This document shows, piece by piece, positions 26,865 to 35,417 of a stretch of 64,000 bases of DNA. The notes under the pieces were generated by a model. The model did no database searches and was not told the DNA's origin. It saw nothing but the letters and a program-made list of their open reading frames with translations. The stretch's first letter is position 1; each line of letters opens with the position of its first letter. The position numbers and the translations under genes are program-made. The stretch is from Novosphingobium sp. PC22D (lineage in GTDB: Bacteria > Pseudomonadota > Alphaproteobacteria > Sphingomonadales > Sphingomonadaceae): contig NZ_MWMO01000002.1 of the NCBI RefSeq assembly GCF_002556635.1, forward strand, positions 124,001-188,000, read 5' to 3'.

Positions 26865-26879
26865 TTGCGTTGATCGCAA
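26865..26879 (-). promoter_or_regulatory. LysR-type box (TTGC-N7-GCAA) of the receptor/esterase operon
   Basis: On the minus strand the site reads TTGCGATCAACGCAA followed by CGAAAGTCGC. It fits TTGC-N7-GCAACRAA and lies 94 bp before the start at 26771 in the same orientation. It contains the T-N11-A spacing typical of LysR-family operators. Similar sites are at 28283, 32926 and 36771. Confidence 0.65.
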
Positions 26880-26880
26880 A

Positions 26881-28179
26881 TTAGTGACCGTTCGCCGTCG
26901 CATCGGTGCCGCCGACGATCGTCTTGCCGCCCTTCATCACGAAATTGATCGATCGCAGCGCGGCGATGTCCGCGGTGGGGTCGGCATCGACGGCCAGAAT
27001 ATCGGCGAAATAGCCGGGCCGCAGCGCGCCCACTTCATCGTCGACGCCCAGCATGCGCGCGGACTCGATCGTGCCCGCACGCAGGGCCTGGAGCGGCGTC
27101 ATCCCCGCCTTCACATAGAGTTCGGCCTCGCGGATCGTCGCGGTCGTGCCGGAATTGGGTTCCCAGGGGTACTGGTCGCTGCCCAGCGCGATCGGCGTGC
27201 CGATGCGGATCGCCTCCTGCAGCGTCTTGAAGTGCGTCCGTCCCGCCGTCTCGACCCGGTCGAGATACCAGTCGGGCGAGCCGATCTTCTTGTAGAAGGC
27301 GCGGGCACCCGGCTGCGTGACGACGATGGTCGGCACCAGCCAGACATTCTTCTCCTTCATCTTCGTCAGGACCGGCGCGGTCAGGTAGTAGCCGTGCTCG
27401 AAGCCGTTGATCCCCGCATCGATCGCCACTTCGGCCGCGATCGGCGAGCCGTTGTGGCCCGTGACCTTCACGCCGTTGCGGTGCGCCACCTCGATCGCGG
27501 TACGCAGCTCGTCATCGGTGAAGGGCGAGGCCGCGATGTCGCCATGCGTGTCGGAGATGCCGCCCGAGATGCCGAGCTTGATCCAGGTCGCGCCCCGCTT
27601 GATCTGCTCGCGCACAGCGCGCGCGGCTTCGGCCGCGCCATTGACCTCGTAGGAGCCGTGCCCGCCGGTGGGCACGATCGAGGTGCCCGCGGTGTGGATG
27701 CGCGGACCGTCAAAGGTGCCGTTGTCGATCATCTTCTTGATGGTGAAGTCGATGCCATCCTGCGAACCCGTCAGCCGGATCGTCGTCACGCCCGACCGCA
27801 GCGACTTTTGGGCGTTGTCGAGCATGCGCAGCGCGATCGATTCATGGCTTTCGTCGTAGACATGCGAGGCGCCGGGAAGATTGAGCGCGAGATGGACGTG
27901 CATGTTCATCAGCCCCGGGATCAGCCACTTTCCGGGCAGCGCGATGACTTGCGCATCGGCGGGCACCGGCGTGGTCGCGGCCGGACCGACGGCGGAAATC
28001 CGCTCGTCCTCGATCAGCACGACCGCATCGCGGATCGGCGCCTTGCCGTCGATGTCGACGACATTGGCGCCGGTGAGCGCGATCGTCTCGGCAAGAGCGG
28101 GAAAGCCGGTCAGCAGCGCCGCCTGCGCCGCGCCCCCCATGATAAGCGAGCGAATTTTCAGCTTTCGTGGCGACATCAT
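26881..28179 (-). CDS. exported metal-dependent amidohydrolase (second copy)
   Basis: A 432-residue amidohydrolase with signal peptide (MGGAAQAALLTGFPALAE). Metal ligands: H94 and H96 in GLMNMHVHLAL, Lys in TWIKLGISGG, His in VTGHNGS and FEHGYYL, Asp in LGSDQYPWEPN. It shares long identical stretches with the enzyme at 18984-20309, for example PTIVVTQPGAR, FYKKIGSPDWYL and EAELYVKAGMTPLQAL, so they are paralogues. The ATG at 28179 follows AGGGGGAAC. It is a single-gene unit with its own LysR-type box 104 bp upstream, divergent from the DUF885/transporter operon. A dipeptidase or N-acyl amino acid hydrolase role is likely. Confidence 0.88.
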   Translation of the reverse strand: MMSPRKLKIRSLIMGGAAQAALLTGFPALAETIALTGANVVDIDGKAPIRDAVVLIEDERISAVGPAATTPVPADAQVIALPGKWLIPGLMNMHVHLALNLPGASHVYDESHESIALRMLDNAQKSLRSGVTTIRLTGSQDGIDFTIKKMIDNGTFDGPRIHTAGTSIVPTGGHGSYEVNGAAEAARAVREQIKRGATWIKLGISGGISDTHGDIAASPFTDDELRTAIEVAHRNGVKVTGHNGSPIAAEVAIDAGINGFEHGYYLTAPVLTKMKEKNVWLVPTIVVTQPGARAFYKKIGSPDWYLDRVETAGRTHFKTLQEAIRIGTPIALGSDQYPWEPNSGTTATIREAELYVKAGMTPLQALRAGTIESARMLGVDDEVGALRPGYFADILAVDADPTADIAALRSINFVMKGGKTIVGGTDATANGH

Positions 28180-28282
28180 GACCGTTCCCCCTGCGATCCC
28201 TCGAGAAAGCACCCCATGGTGCCGACGCGAACAGGATGACGAAGGTTTCGGTGCGGACAATGCGCGAAAGAATGCAAGTTTG

Positions 28283-28297
28283 TTGCATTCAGCGCAA
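28283..28297 (-). promoter_or_regulatory. LysR-type box in the amidohydrolase/DUF885 divergent promoter
   Basis: On the minus strand the site reads TTGCGCTGAATGCAA followed by CAAACTTGCATT. It lies 104 bp before the amidohydrolase start (28179) in that orientation, and 141 bp before the divergent DUF885 gene (28439). The plus-strand 15-mer TTGCATTCAGCGCAA is identical, base for base, to the one at 36771-36785. Confidence 0.7.
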
Positions 28298-28438
28298 TTT
28301 AAGACGCAATCCGCTCGAGTTATTCACCCATCCCTTTGTTTTATCGAGGCTAATTTGGATCGCACCGCCATCTTCGATGATGATGCGGTTTCGCTTCGAC
28401 GCGCTAGGATCATGCCGGAATCGAACAAGGGGCTTGCC

Positions 28439-30271
28439 ATGAACCTGGCCGTGACTTCTGCCACCACACGTCGAAAGGCGCTGCGCCTCATGGCCCTGAC
28501 AGGTGCCGCCGCGGTCATGCCGGGGCTGCCGGCCATGGCGCAGGCGGGCGCGAGCGAGTCCGCGCGGCTGCGCGCGCTCCTCGACAGCAGCGAGGCGGCA
28601 ACCGCGCGGCTCGACCCGCTTTCGGCCGTACGCAAGAGCGCGTCCGGCGCCGACGAGGGGCCCGCCTTCGTCGATCCGTTCGGCGAATGGTACTGGACGA
28701 CGCTGAAAGCCGACAAGATGGGCGAGTGGCGGGCGCTCCAGGCGATCGACCGCGCGCGGCTGCCCGCGATCGACCAGGTCGCCTACGATGTGTTCGCCTA
28801 CCAGTTGCAGCAGGCGCTCGCGCTGTTCGAGGACGACTTGTTCCAGGTGCAGCGGATGGCGCCGTTCAATCCGTCCTTCGGCTTGCAGGTCGAGTTTCCC
28901 GATTTCGTTTCCGGCGGTCCGGCGCCCTTCGCGACGGTCGAGGACTACGAGCGCAATCTCCAGCGTCTCGATGGTTTCGCCGCCTATCTCCGCAATGTGG
29001 TCTCGCTCGCCTCGCAAGGCCTCGAGGCGGGGTATAGCCAGCCAAGGATCCTCATTGAAAACCTGCTCAAGCAAGTCGACGCGATGGTCGCCACGCCGCC
29101 GGAGGAAAGTCCGTTCTGGTCGGCGATCACACGCATGCCCGCCAGTTTCGACGCCGCCGATCGCGCCCGCCTGACCCAGGCCACGCGCGAGCGCGTCGTC
29201 GACAAGGTCTATCCCGGCTACCGTGCCTGGCAGAGCTTCCTGCGCGAAACCTACCTGCCGCGCGCCAATGCCGCTCCGGGCCGGTGGGCGATGAAGGACG
29301 GCGATCGCCTCTACGCCTGGGAACTGCGCCGCCACACCACGACGACGCTCGCGCCCGGCGCGATCCACGAACTCGGCCTCTCGGAGGTCGCGCGCATCCG
29401 CGGCGAGATGGAAGCGGTGAAGAAGGAAGTCGGTTTTTCGGGAGACCTCAAGGCCTTCTTCGAATATGTTCGCACCGATCCGAAGTTCTATTGCAAGACC
29501 CCGGAGGAGCTGCTCGGCCGCTTCAAGGCGATCGAGGCGCGCATCTGGCCCGGTATCCCCAGCCTGTTCCACGAACGGCCCGAGGCGCCTTTCGAGGTGC
29601 GCCCCCTGCCCGCGCTCGGCGACCAGCGCGGCACCGGCTACTACCGCGCCGGTCCTCCCGACGGGAAGACGCCGGGCGTCCTGTTCTTCAACATGTCGAT
29701 GCTCGACACCCGCCCTATCCCGACACTGGAAACGCTGACGCTGCACGAAGGCATCCCCGGCCACCACTTCCAGATCACGCTGGCGCGCGAGAACGCGGCG
29801 CTGCCGCCGCTCCTGCGCTATGGATCGGCGACCGCGTTCGCCGAAGGCTGGGGCCTCTATGCCGAATCGCTCGGTCCGGAACTGGGCATGTTCACCGATC
29901 CGATGCAGATGTTCGGCCACTACGACATGGAAATGCTGCGCGCGGTGCGGCTCGTCGTCGACACCGGTATCCACGCCAGGAAATGGAGCCGCGAACAGGC
30001 GATCCGGTTCATGCTCGATAACACCTCGATGGCGCCTCGCGACGTCGAGGTCGAGATCGACCGCTACATCGCCTATCCGGGGCAGGCCTGCGCCTACAAG
30101 ATCGGCCAGCTCAAGTTCAGCGAACTGCGCGCCCGCGCCGCCGCCGATCTCGGACAGCGTTTCGATGTGCGCGACTATCACCATCAGGCGATCGGCACGG
30201 GTTGCCTGCCGATGGACGTCCTCGAAGCCAAGATCGATAGCTGGATCGCGGCCGGAGGCGGGCTGGCGTGA
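28439..30271 (+). CDS. DUF885-family exported hydrolase (second copy)
   Basis: A 610-residue DUF885 protein. The export signal has twin arginines (TTRRKALRLMALTGAAAVMP, ending PAMAQA), so Tat export is likely. The signature LHEGIPGHHFQITLAREN is present, followed by AEGWGLYAESLGPELGMFTD and a C-terminal YPGQACAYKIGQLKF. The start at 28439 has AAGGGG in front; an ATG 27 bases earlier is possible. Length and motifs match the first copy (20332-22167), but most of the sequence differs, so they probably act on different bonds. It overlaps the next gene by 4 bp (GTGA) and so is coupled to the symporter genes. Confidence 0.88.
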   Translation: MNLAVTSATTRRKALRLMALTGAAAVMPGLPAMAQAGASESARLRALLDSSEAATARLDPLSAVRKSASGADEGPAFVDPFGEWYWTTLKADKMGEWRALQAIDRARLPAIDQVAYDVFAYQLQQALALFEDDLFQVQRMAPFNPSFGLQVEFPDFVSGGPAPFATVEDYERNLQRLDGFAAYLRNVVSLASQGLEAGYSQPRILIENLLKQVDAMVATPPEESPFWSAITRMPASFDAADRARLTQATRERVVDKVYPGYRAWQSFLRETYLPRANAAPGRWAMKDGDRLYAWELRRHTTTTLAPGAIHELGLSEVARIRGEMEAVKKEVGFSGDLKAFFEYVRTDPKFYCKTPEELLGRFKAIEARIWPGIPSLFHERPEAPFEVRPLPALGDQRGTGYYRAGPPDGKTPGVLFFNMSMLDTRPIPTLETLTLHEGIPGHHFQITLARENAALPPLLRYGSATAFAEGWGLYAESLGPELGMFTDPMQMFGHYDMEMLRAVRLVVDTGIHARKWSREQAIRFMLDNTSMAPRDVEVEIDRYIAYPGQACAYKIGQLKFSELRARAAADLGQRFDVRDYHHQAIGTGCLPMDVLEAKIDSWIAAGGGLA

Positions 30272-30498
30272 CGGACCGGCGTTACCGCCACCGCTGGCTG
30301 CTGCTGCTCCCGTTTCTCTGGCAGGTGGGCGCGGTGCCGCTGGTCAACGACATCGCCTGGCGTCCGTTCTCGCTGCCCTTCCCGATGGTCTGGCAGATGC
30401 TCGGCATCCTCTTCACCACGGCGATCATCGCCGTCGTCTTCGCGCTCGACGAAAAGGCCGAGCGCGGCGACAGCGGCGCGGACGGACCGACCCCATGA
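30268..30498 (+). CDS. DUF3311 small membrane partner of a sodium-solute symporter
   Basis: A 76-residue protein with two membrane helices (RWLLLLPFLWQVGAVPLVND and FPMVWQMLGILFTTAIIAVVF) in the DUF3311 pattern. DUF3311 proteins are regularly encoded just before SSS-family symporters and are thought to be small partner subunits. It starts with GTG overlapping the DUF885 stop, and its stop overlaps the ATG of the symporter (ATGA), so the three genes form a tightly coupled set. Confidence 0.82.
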   Translation: MTDRRYRHRWLLLLPFLWQVGAVPLVNDIAWRPFSLPFPMVWQMLGILFTTAIIAVVFALDEKAERGDSGADGPTP

Positions 30499-31946
30499 TC
30501 CTCATCCTGACCTTCGGCATCGTGCGCGGGACTGTCGTGGGCGCATTGCTCTACAGCCAGCGGCAGGCCCGCGCGAAGACGCTGACCGAGTGGGCCGTCG
30601 GCGGACGGCGCTTCGGCATCCTCATCTTCTGGTTCCTCAACGCGGGGGAGATCTACACGACCTTCGCAGTGCTCGGCATCTCGGGCTTCGCCTGGGCCTT
30701 CGGCGCGCCGGCGTATCTGGCGCTGACCTCGGTCTCGCTCTCGGCGGTCATCGGCTACTGGCTGATGCCGCGGATCTGGGAGGAAGGACACCGCTACAAC
30801 CTCGTCACCCAGGCGGACTTCTTCGCCGCGCACTACCGGGCGACATGGCTGAGCGTGATCGTCGCCGTCGCCGGGATCGTCGCGCTCATCGTCTACGTCC
30901 AGATCCAGATCACCGCGCTGGGCCTGATCCTGCGGCTGACGCTCGGCCCGCAAGTGAGCCCGACCAGCGCGGCGCTCATCGCGGCCGTGGTGATGATCGG
31001 CTTCGTCTTTCTCGCGGGCTTGCGCTCGGCGGCGTTCGCGGCGGGCGTGAAGGACGTCCTGATGCTGGTCGTCGTGGTGGTCCTGTGCGGCACCGCCGCG
31101 TCACGGGTCGGCGCTTCCTCAATGCTCGACGTCTTCGCCCGGGTGCAGGACATGCATCCGGGCATCGGCAGCTTTCCGGGACGCCAGCCGGATGCCGGGC
31201 TCACCTCGACCTGGCTGATGACCTCGGCGCTCAACGTCGCGCTGGGCAACTGGATCCTGCCGCACCTGTTCCAGCTTTGCTATTCGGCGGGCAGTCGCAA
31301 GACGATCCGCCGCAACGCCGTGCTGCAGCCGGTCTATTCGCTGTCGTACTTCTTCATCATCCTGCTCGGCTTCGCCGCCCTTCTGGCCGGGATCGAGCCG
31401 CCCGACGGGGATTCGAATGCGGTCCTGATCAGCTTCGTCGCGCGGGAATATCCGGCCTGGGCGGTGGGTCTCTTCGCCGGCACGGCCTGCCTGCTCGCGC
31501 TGGTGCCCGGCTCGGTGCTCCTGCTCACCGCCGGCTCTCTCTTCAGCCGCAACGTCCTCACGCCGATGATTCCCAACCTCTCTGAACGGGCGGCGCTGCT
31601 CGCCTCGCGCCTTTCGCTGATCGTCTTTGCGGGCATCGCGGTCTGGCTCACGCTCGGAGCGAACCGCTCGCTCGTGGAAGTCGGCCTGTCCGCCTATGCC
31701 GCGATCGGCATGCTGGCGCCGGGCGTCTACTTTGCCTTCCTCTGGCCGCGCGCGCGCGCCATCGGCGTGGCGTCCGGAATCGTGTGCGGCTACATCGCCC
31801 TCCTGCCCCAGCTTCAGCCGTTCTGGAGCGGACTGCTGCCGGGCTGGGACACCGGCCTCGTCGCGATGGCCGTCAACGCCGCGGTCGCGGCGCTGGTCTC
31901 GATCGCCATGCCTTCACGCGACCGCGCCGCGGCCCTCGCCGCCTGA
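30495..31946 (+). CDS. SSS-family sodium:solute symporter
   Basis: A 483-residue inner-membrane transporter of the sodium:solute symporter family with about 12-13 helices. Family features include EWAVGGRRFGILIFWFLNAG near the start, TQADFFAAHYRA, GLRSAAFAAGVKDVLMLVVV and the late GTACLLALVPGSVLLLTAGS. The ATG at 30495 overlaps the DUF3311 stop. Given its neighbours it should import the hydrolysis product made in the periplasm, such as a dipeptide, amino acid or carboxylate. Its last 33 bases overlap the end of the converging lysR gene, an unusually tight arrangement. Confidence 0.9.
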   Translation: MILILTFGIVRGTVVGALLYSQRQARAKTLTEWAVGGRRFGILIFWFLNAGEIYTTFAVLGISGFAWAFGAPAYLALTSVSLSAVIGYWLMPRIWEEGHRYNLVTQADFFAAHYRATWLSVIVAVAGIVALIVYVQIQITALGLILRLTLGPQVSPTSAALIAAVVMIGFVFLAGLRSAAFAAGVKDVLMLVVVVVLCGTAASRVGASSMLDVFARVQDMHPGIGSFPGRQPDAGLTSTWLMTSALNVALGNWILPHLFQLCYSAGSRKTIRRNAVLQPVYSLSYFFIILLGFAALLAGIEPPDGDSNAVLISFVAREYPAWAVGLFAGTACLLALVPGSVLLLTAGSLFSRNVLTPMIPNLSERAALLASRLSLIVFAGIAVWLTLGANRSLVEVGLSAYAAIGMLAPGVYFAFLWPRARAIGVASGIVCGYIALLPQLQPFWSGLLPGWDTGLVAMAVNAAVAALVSIAMPSRDRAAALAA

Positions 31947-32870
31947 CGCCGCTTCGGCGGCGACCGGCTGCGGCGGCGTGCGGGTCTTGAGGTTGTTCTC
32001 CAGCAGCGAGAGCAGCCGGGCCGGCGCGCCGTCGAGCTGGCGGCCGAGCCGGTGGATCAGGCTGACGGTCGAATGCTCGAGCTCCGGATCGCGCAGCGGC
32101 CGTTCGACCAGACTGCCCTCGTCCAGCTCGGTGAGCGCAGAGATGCGCGGCAGCACGGTGACCACGCGGCCGGCCTTGGCCATGTCGCGCATCATCTGGA
32201 TCGAGGTCGTCACCAGCATCGGTTCGAGCATGACCCGCGCGCGCCGCTCGGCGGCGGCAAGCGAAGCGCGAATGCGGAAACCCTTGGGCGGCAGACACAG
32301 CACATAGCCGGCGAGATCCTCCATCGTCACCGAATCGAGCTTCGCCGCCGGATGGTCCGGCGCGCAAAGCACGCTGAGTGGCTGGCCGACGCTGAGGCGC
32401 GTGCGAATCTTCGGCTCGTCGGTGACATGCAGGATCATGCCGATATGCACTTCGTCCTCGAGCACCATGCGCACGATCTCGCTGCTCGCGCAGCTATGGA
32501 TCGTGACCGCGATCCCGGGATTGCGCCGCTGGAAGTGCTCGATCGTGCCGGCCAGAGAATTGCCGATGAAGCCCTCGCCGATCGCCAGCACCACATGCCC
32601 CGTCTTGACCTCTCGCAGCTCCTTGAGCTGGTTGAACAGCGATTCCTTGTCCGCAAGCTGACGCCGATGGAATTCGAACACCAGCCGCCCGGCATCGGTC
32701 AGCCGTATCGAGCGGCGCCCCGGCTCGATGAGGGTGATTCCCATGGTCGCCTCGAGCTGCCCGATCTGGCGGCTGATCGACGACACCGCTACGCCGATCT
32801 TCTCGCTGGCGAGCCGCATCGAACCGAGGTTCGCGGCTTCATAGAAATAGGCGAGGGCTGTGTCCCACAT
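31914..32870 (-). CDS. LysR-family transcriptional regulator
   Basis: A 318-residue LysR-type regulator. The N-terminal winged helix-turn-helix (about 1-65) has GSMRLASEKIGVAVSSISRQ and LEATMGITLIEPGRRSIRLTDAG. A linker helix and a two-lobed ligand domain follow (TGHVVLAIGEGFIGNSLAG; VLCAPDHPAAKLDSVTMEDL; RRARVMLEPMLVTTSIQM). It diverges from the DHDPS-family lyase gene, and a 15-bp palindrome TTGCGCCGGGCGCAA sits 56 bp before its start and 103 bp before the lyase start. Matching boxes before three other units in the region make it the likely regulator of all of them. The inducer is unknown. Confidence 0.9.
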   Translation of the reverse strand: MWDTALAYFYEAANLGSMRLASEKIGVAVSSISRQIGQLEATMGITLIEPGRRSIRLTDAGRLVFEFHRRQLADKESLFNQLKELREVKTGHVVLAIGEGFIGNSLAGTIEHFQRRNPGIAVTIHSCASSEIVRMVLEDEVHIGMILHVTDEPKIRTRLSVGQPLSVLCAPDHPAAKLDSVTMEDLAGYVLCLPPKGFRIRASLAAAERRARVMLEPMLVTTSIQMMRDMAKAGRVVTVLPRISALTELDEGSLVERPLRDPELEHSTVSLIHRLGRQLDGAPARLLSLLENNLKTRTPPQPVAAEAASGGEGRGAVA

Positions 32871-32925
32871 GGCATTCTCCTGCTGCGGCGGTCAGGCCGC
32901 GATCGTGACGCGACTTTGCTTGATA

Positions 32926-32940
32926 TTGCGCCGGGCGCAA
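32926..32940 (+). promoter_or_regulatory. LysR-type box in the lysR/lyase divergent promoter
   Basis: TTGCGCCGGGCGCAA is a perfect palindrome with 6-bp arms and a 3-base centre, followed by CAAATTTGGCAAG. It lies 103 bp before the lyase start at 33043 and 56 bp before lysR. It contains the T-N11-A geometry expected of an autoregulatory LysR operator. It is the most symmetrical of the four full boxes, consistent with the recognition site for the repressor/activator itself. Confidence 0.72.
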
Positions 32941-33042
32941 CAAATTTGGCAAGTCATTGTCATTGCCGCGCCAGCCGCTTCGTCGCAACACGAAACGGGG
33001 CGGGTCGATCCGCTCGCGTCAATGTGCGGAGGGTGGTCCATC

Positions 33043-33963
33043 TTGAACAAGCGTAACCGTGTCGACTGGAAGGGATATCTTCCCGCGATCACAACTCCGT
33101 TCGATGAATCGCGCGATCTCGATCTCAACGCGCTCGGCCTTCTGCTCGAATGGCTCGAGGCCGAAGGCATGCACGGTCTCGTCATCGCCGGCACGACCGG
33201 CGAGTGGACGAGTCTCAGCCCGGAGGAACGCAAGACGGTGTTCAAGGCCTCCGGCGAGCAGCTTGGCGGCAAGATCCCGCTGATTGCCGGTTGCACCGCC
33301 TTCACCTCGCGCGAAGTGCTGGCCTACGCCCAGTGCGCCAGCGAGTGCCGGTTCGAGGGCATTCTCGTGACGCCGCCGCCCTATCTGCGTCCGGGCCCCG
33401 AAGAGATCGTCGATTTCTACCAGGCCATCTCGGACGAGACGCCGCTGCCGATCTGCATCTACAACTGGCCGCCGGGCACCGGCATCGACATGCCGCCCGA
33501 ACTGCTGGTGCGCCTGGCGCGGATCGAGAACGTGGTCGCGATCAAGCAGTCGACCTCGGACCTTCGGCGCTTCACCAATACCTTCTTCGCACTCAACGAC
33601 CAGATCCGCGTCTTCGGCCATGCGATGGACGAGCACGGGCTGGCGCTGCTCGAAGCGCGCGGCGGCGACGGCACGATGGGCGCGGGCGGCGTCCTGGGAC
33701 GCATCCAGCCCGACTTCTACAACCACCTGTGGGTCGGCGACATCGAGGCGGCCCGCGCATGCGGGCGCAAGGATCGTCTCATCCTCGACGACTGGTACAC
33801 GCCCGAACTGACCGGACGCTTCGGATCGGGACCGGCCGTGCTCAAGGCCGCGCTCAACCTCCAGGGCCTGCCGGGCGGCAGGGTCCGGGCCCCGCTGCGC
33901 GACGTCGCGGAGGAATTTCTCGACGAAATCAGGAAGACATTGGTCGCCGCCGGGCGCATGTAG
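33043..33963 (+). CDS. DHDPS/NAL-family lyase (dihydrodipicolinate synthase-like)
   Basis: A 306-residue (beta/alpha)8 pyruvate-lyase family enzyme. GTTGEW lies at residues 50-55, the catalytic Tyr140 in PICIYNWPPG, and the Schiff-base Lys168 in VVAIKQSTSD. The family includes aldolases, dehydratases and pyrroline-4-hydroxy-2-carboxylate deaminase, so the reaction is open. I chose a TTG start at 33043 because GGAGGG stands 9 bases before it and the length fits the family; the ATG at 33022 has no ribosome site. The same 100-bp spacing to the LysR-type box as in the other units supports this start. It is the first of four co-directional genes. Confidence 0.85.
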   Translation: MNKRNRVDWKGYLPAITTPFDESRDLDLNALGLLLEWLEAEGMHGLVIAGTTGEWTSLSPEERKTVFKASGEQLGGKIPLIAGCTAFTSREVLAYAQCASECRFEGILVTPPPYLRPGPEEIVDFYQAISDETPLPICIYNWPPGTGIDMPPELLVRLARIENVVAIKQSTSDLRRFTNTFFALNDQIRVFGHAMDEHGLALLEARGGDGTMGAGGVLGRIQPDFYNHLWVGDIEAARACGRKDRLILDDWYTPELTGRFGSGPAVLKAALNLQGLPGGRVRAPLRDVAEEFLDEIRKTLVAAGRM

Positions 33964-33968
33964 ACGCC

Positions 33969-35144
33969 ATGCGGAAGGCGGATGTTCTGATCGTGGGGGG
34001 CGGCCTCGTCGGCTGCGCCACGGCATGGCATCTGGCACGCGGCGGAGCCCAGGTCACGCTGCTGGAAGCCGGCGACATCGGCATGGGCGCCTCGGGCCAG
34101 AACGCCGGATCGCTGCATTTCCAGCTCGAACGCCGCTTCCTCGAGAACGGCGAGGCGCTGGCCGAGCAGGCGGCGCGCACCGCCGCGCTCAGCCGCCTCG
34201 CGATCGACGACTGGCGCGGGCTCGAGGCCGAACTTGGCGCCGATCTGCACGTCGTCATGGACGGCGGGCTGATGGTGGCCGAGACCGCCGAGCAGGTCGG
34301 CGTGCTCGAACGCAAGATCGCGCGGGAGAATGCCGAGGGGCTGGCGACCCGGCTGCTTGACGGCGACGAGGCCCGCGCCATCGCGCCCTACCTGTCGGCA
34401 GGCATACTCGCCGCGGGATTCTCCGGCGACGAGGGCCATGCCGACGCGCGCGCCGTCACTCGCGCCTTCGCCGAGGCCGCCGCGCACGCGGGAGCGATTC
34501 TGCGGATGCGCAGTCCGGTGACGTCGGCGCGCCGGCTCGACCGTGGCTTCGAGATCGCCTGTGCCGACGAGACGCTGCAGGGCGACCGGCTGGTCATCGC
34601 CTGCGGTGCATGGACCGCGCAAATCTGCGCCCGGCTGAACCTGCACATGCCCCTCTTCCCCGTCGCGCTGCTGATGAACGCGACCGAGCGCACCGCAAAG
34701 GGCCTGCGCCATCTGGTCCAGCATGTCGGCCGACGGCTCTCGATGAAGCAGACCCATGCGGGGAACATTCTCATCGGCGGGGGCTGGCCGGCCCGGCTGG
34801 CGCAAGCGCCGGACGGGACGTTCGATCCGCGCAGACGGCCCGAGATGATCGCGGCTTCGCTCGCGGGCAACATGCGCGCGGCGATCGATACCGCGCCCTT
34901 CGTGGCAAAGCTCAACCTCATCCGCTCTTGGACCGGCGTCACCGCGATCAGCGCGGACCAGTTGCCGATCGTCGGCGAGGTGCCGAGCATGCCGGGCTGC
35001 TGGGTCGCGGGAGGGGGCTCGGCCTTCACGCTCGGTCCGACCTTCGCCCGGCTCATGGCGCAAGCCATGGGCGGCCGCGCGGCGCCGGAACTCGACATCG
35101 TCTCTCCGGCTCGGTTCGAGCATCTCAACAGCTTCATGGGGTAG
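33969..35144 (+). CDS. FAD-dependent D-amino-acid/imino-acid oxidoreductase (DAO family, HcnC-like)
   Basis: A 391-residue FAD enzyme of the D-amino-acid oxidase/dehydrogenase fold. The dinucleotide motif is VLIVGGGLVGCATAWHLA at the start, followed by GASGQNAGSLHFQLE. VIACGAWTAQIC and the C-terminal AISADQLPIVGEVPSMPGCW are usual for the family. It is followed by a small 2Fe-2S protein and a second FAD subunit, the arrangement of heterotrimeric dehydrogenases such as hydrogen-cyanide synthase HcnABC, opine oxidases and D-hydroxyproline dehydrogenase. It probably oxidises a D- or N-substituted amino acid to an imine. The start lies 5 bp after the lyase stop. Confidence 0.88.
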   Translation: MRKADVLIVGGGLVGCATAWHLARGGAQVTLLEAGDIGMGASGQNAGSLHFQLERRFLENGEALAEQAARTAALSRLAIDDWRGLEAELGADLHVVMDGGLMVAETAEQVGVLERKIARENAEGLATRLLDGDEARAIAPYLSAGILAAGFSGDEGHADARAVTRAFAEAAAHAGAILRMRSPVTSARRLDRGFEIACADETLQGDRLVIACGAWTAQICARLNLHMPLFPVALLMNATERTAKGLRHLVQHVGRRLSMKQTHAGNILIGGGWPARLAQAPDGTFDPRRRPEMIAASLAGNMRAAIDTAPFVAKLNLIRSWTGVTAISADQLPIVGEVPSMPGCWVAGGGSAFTLGPTFARLMAQAMGGRAAPELDIVSPARFEHLNSFMG

Positions 35145-35147
35145 CCG

Positions 35148-35417
35148 ATGCGCATCGAAAGCAAGGTCGAACGGCAGGCCCCCTTCTCGCTTCAGGTCGA
35201 GGGCGAGACGCTTCGCGCCTATCCGGGCGAGACCATCGCCACCGTGCTGGTCGAACGGTCCCCCGTCATCGGCCACATGGCGAACGGGGACGCGCAGGGC
35301 CTGTTCTGCAACATGGGTACGTGCTGTCTGTGCATGGTCACCATCCTGCCCGAAGGACGGCGCGTGCGCGCCTGCCTGACGGCAGCGGAACCGGGCATGG
35401 AGATCGGCCTTGGCTGA
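35148..35417 (+). CDS. (2Fe-2S)-binding small subunit (HcnA-like)
   Basis: An 89-residue ferredoxin-like subunit. Cysteines C54, C59, C62 and C76 (FCNMGTCCLCMV … RACLT) give the C-x4-C-x2-C-xn-C binding pattern of the HcnA/SoxA-like [2Fe-2S] subunits, with C60 extra. It starts 3 bp after the DAO gene and overlaps the next gene by 8 bp, so the three subunits are co-translated. It should pass electrons between the two flavin subunits. Confidence 0.88.
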   Translation: MRIESKVERQAPFSLQVEGETLRAYPGETIATVLVERSPVIGHMANGDAQGLFCNMGTCCLCMVTILPEGRRVRACLTAAEPGMEIGLG

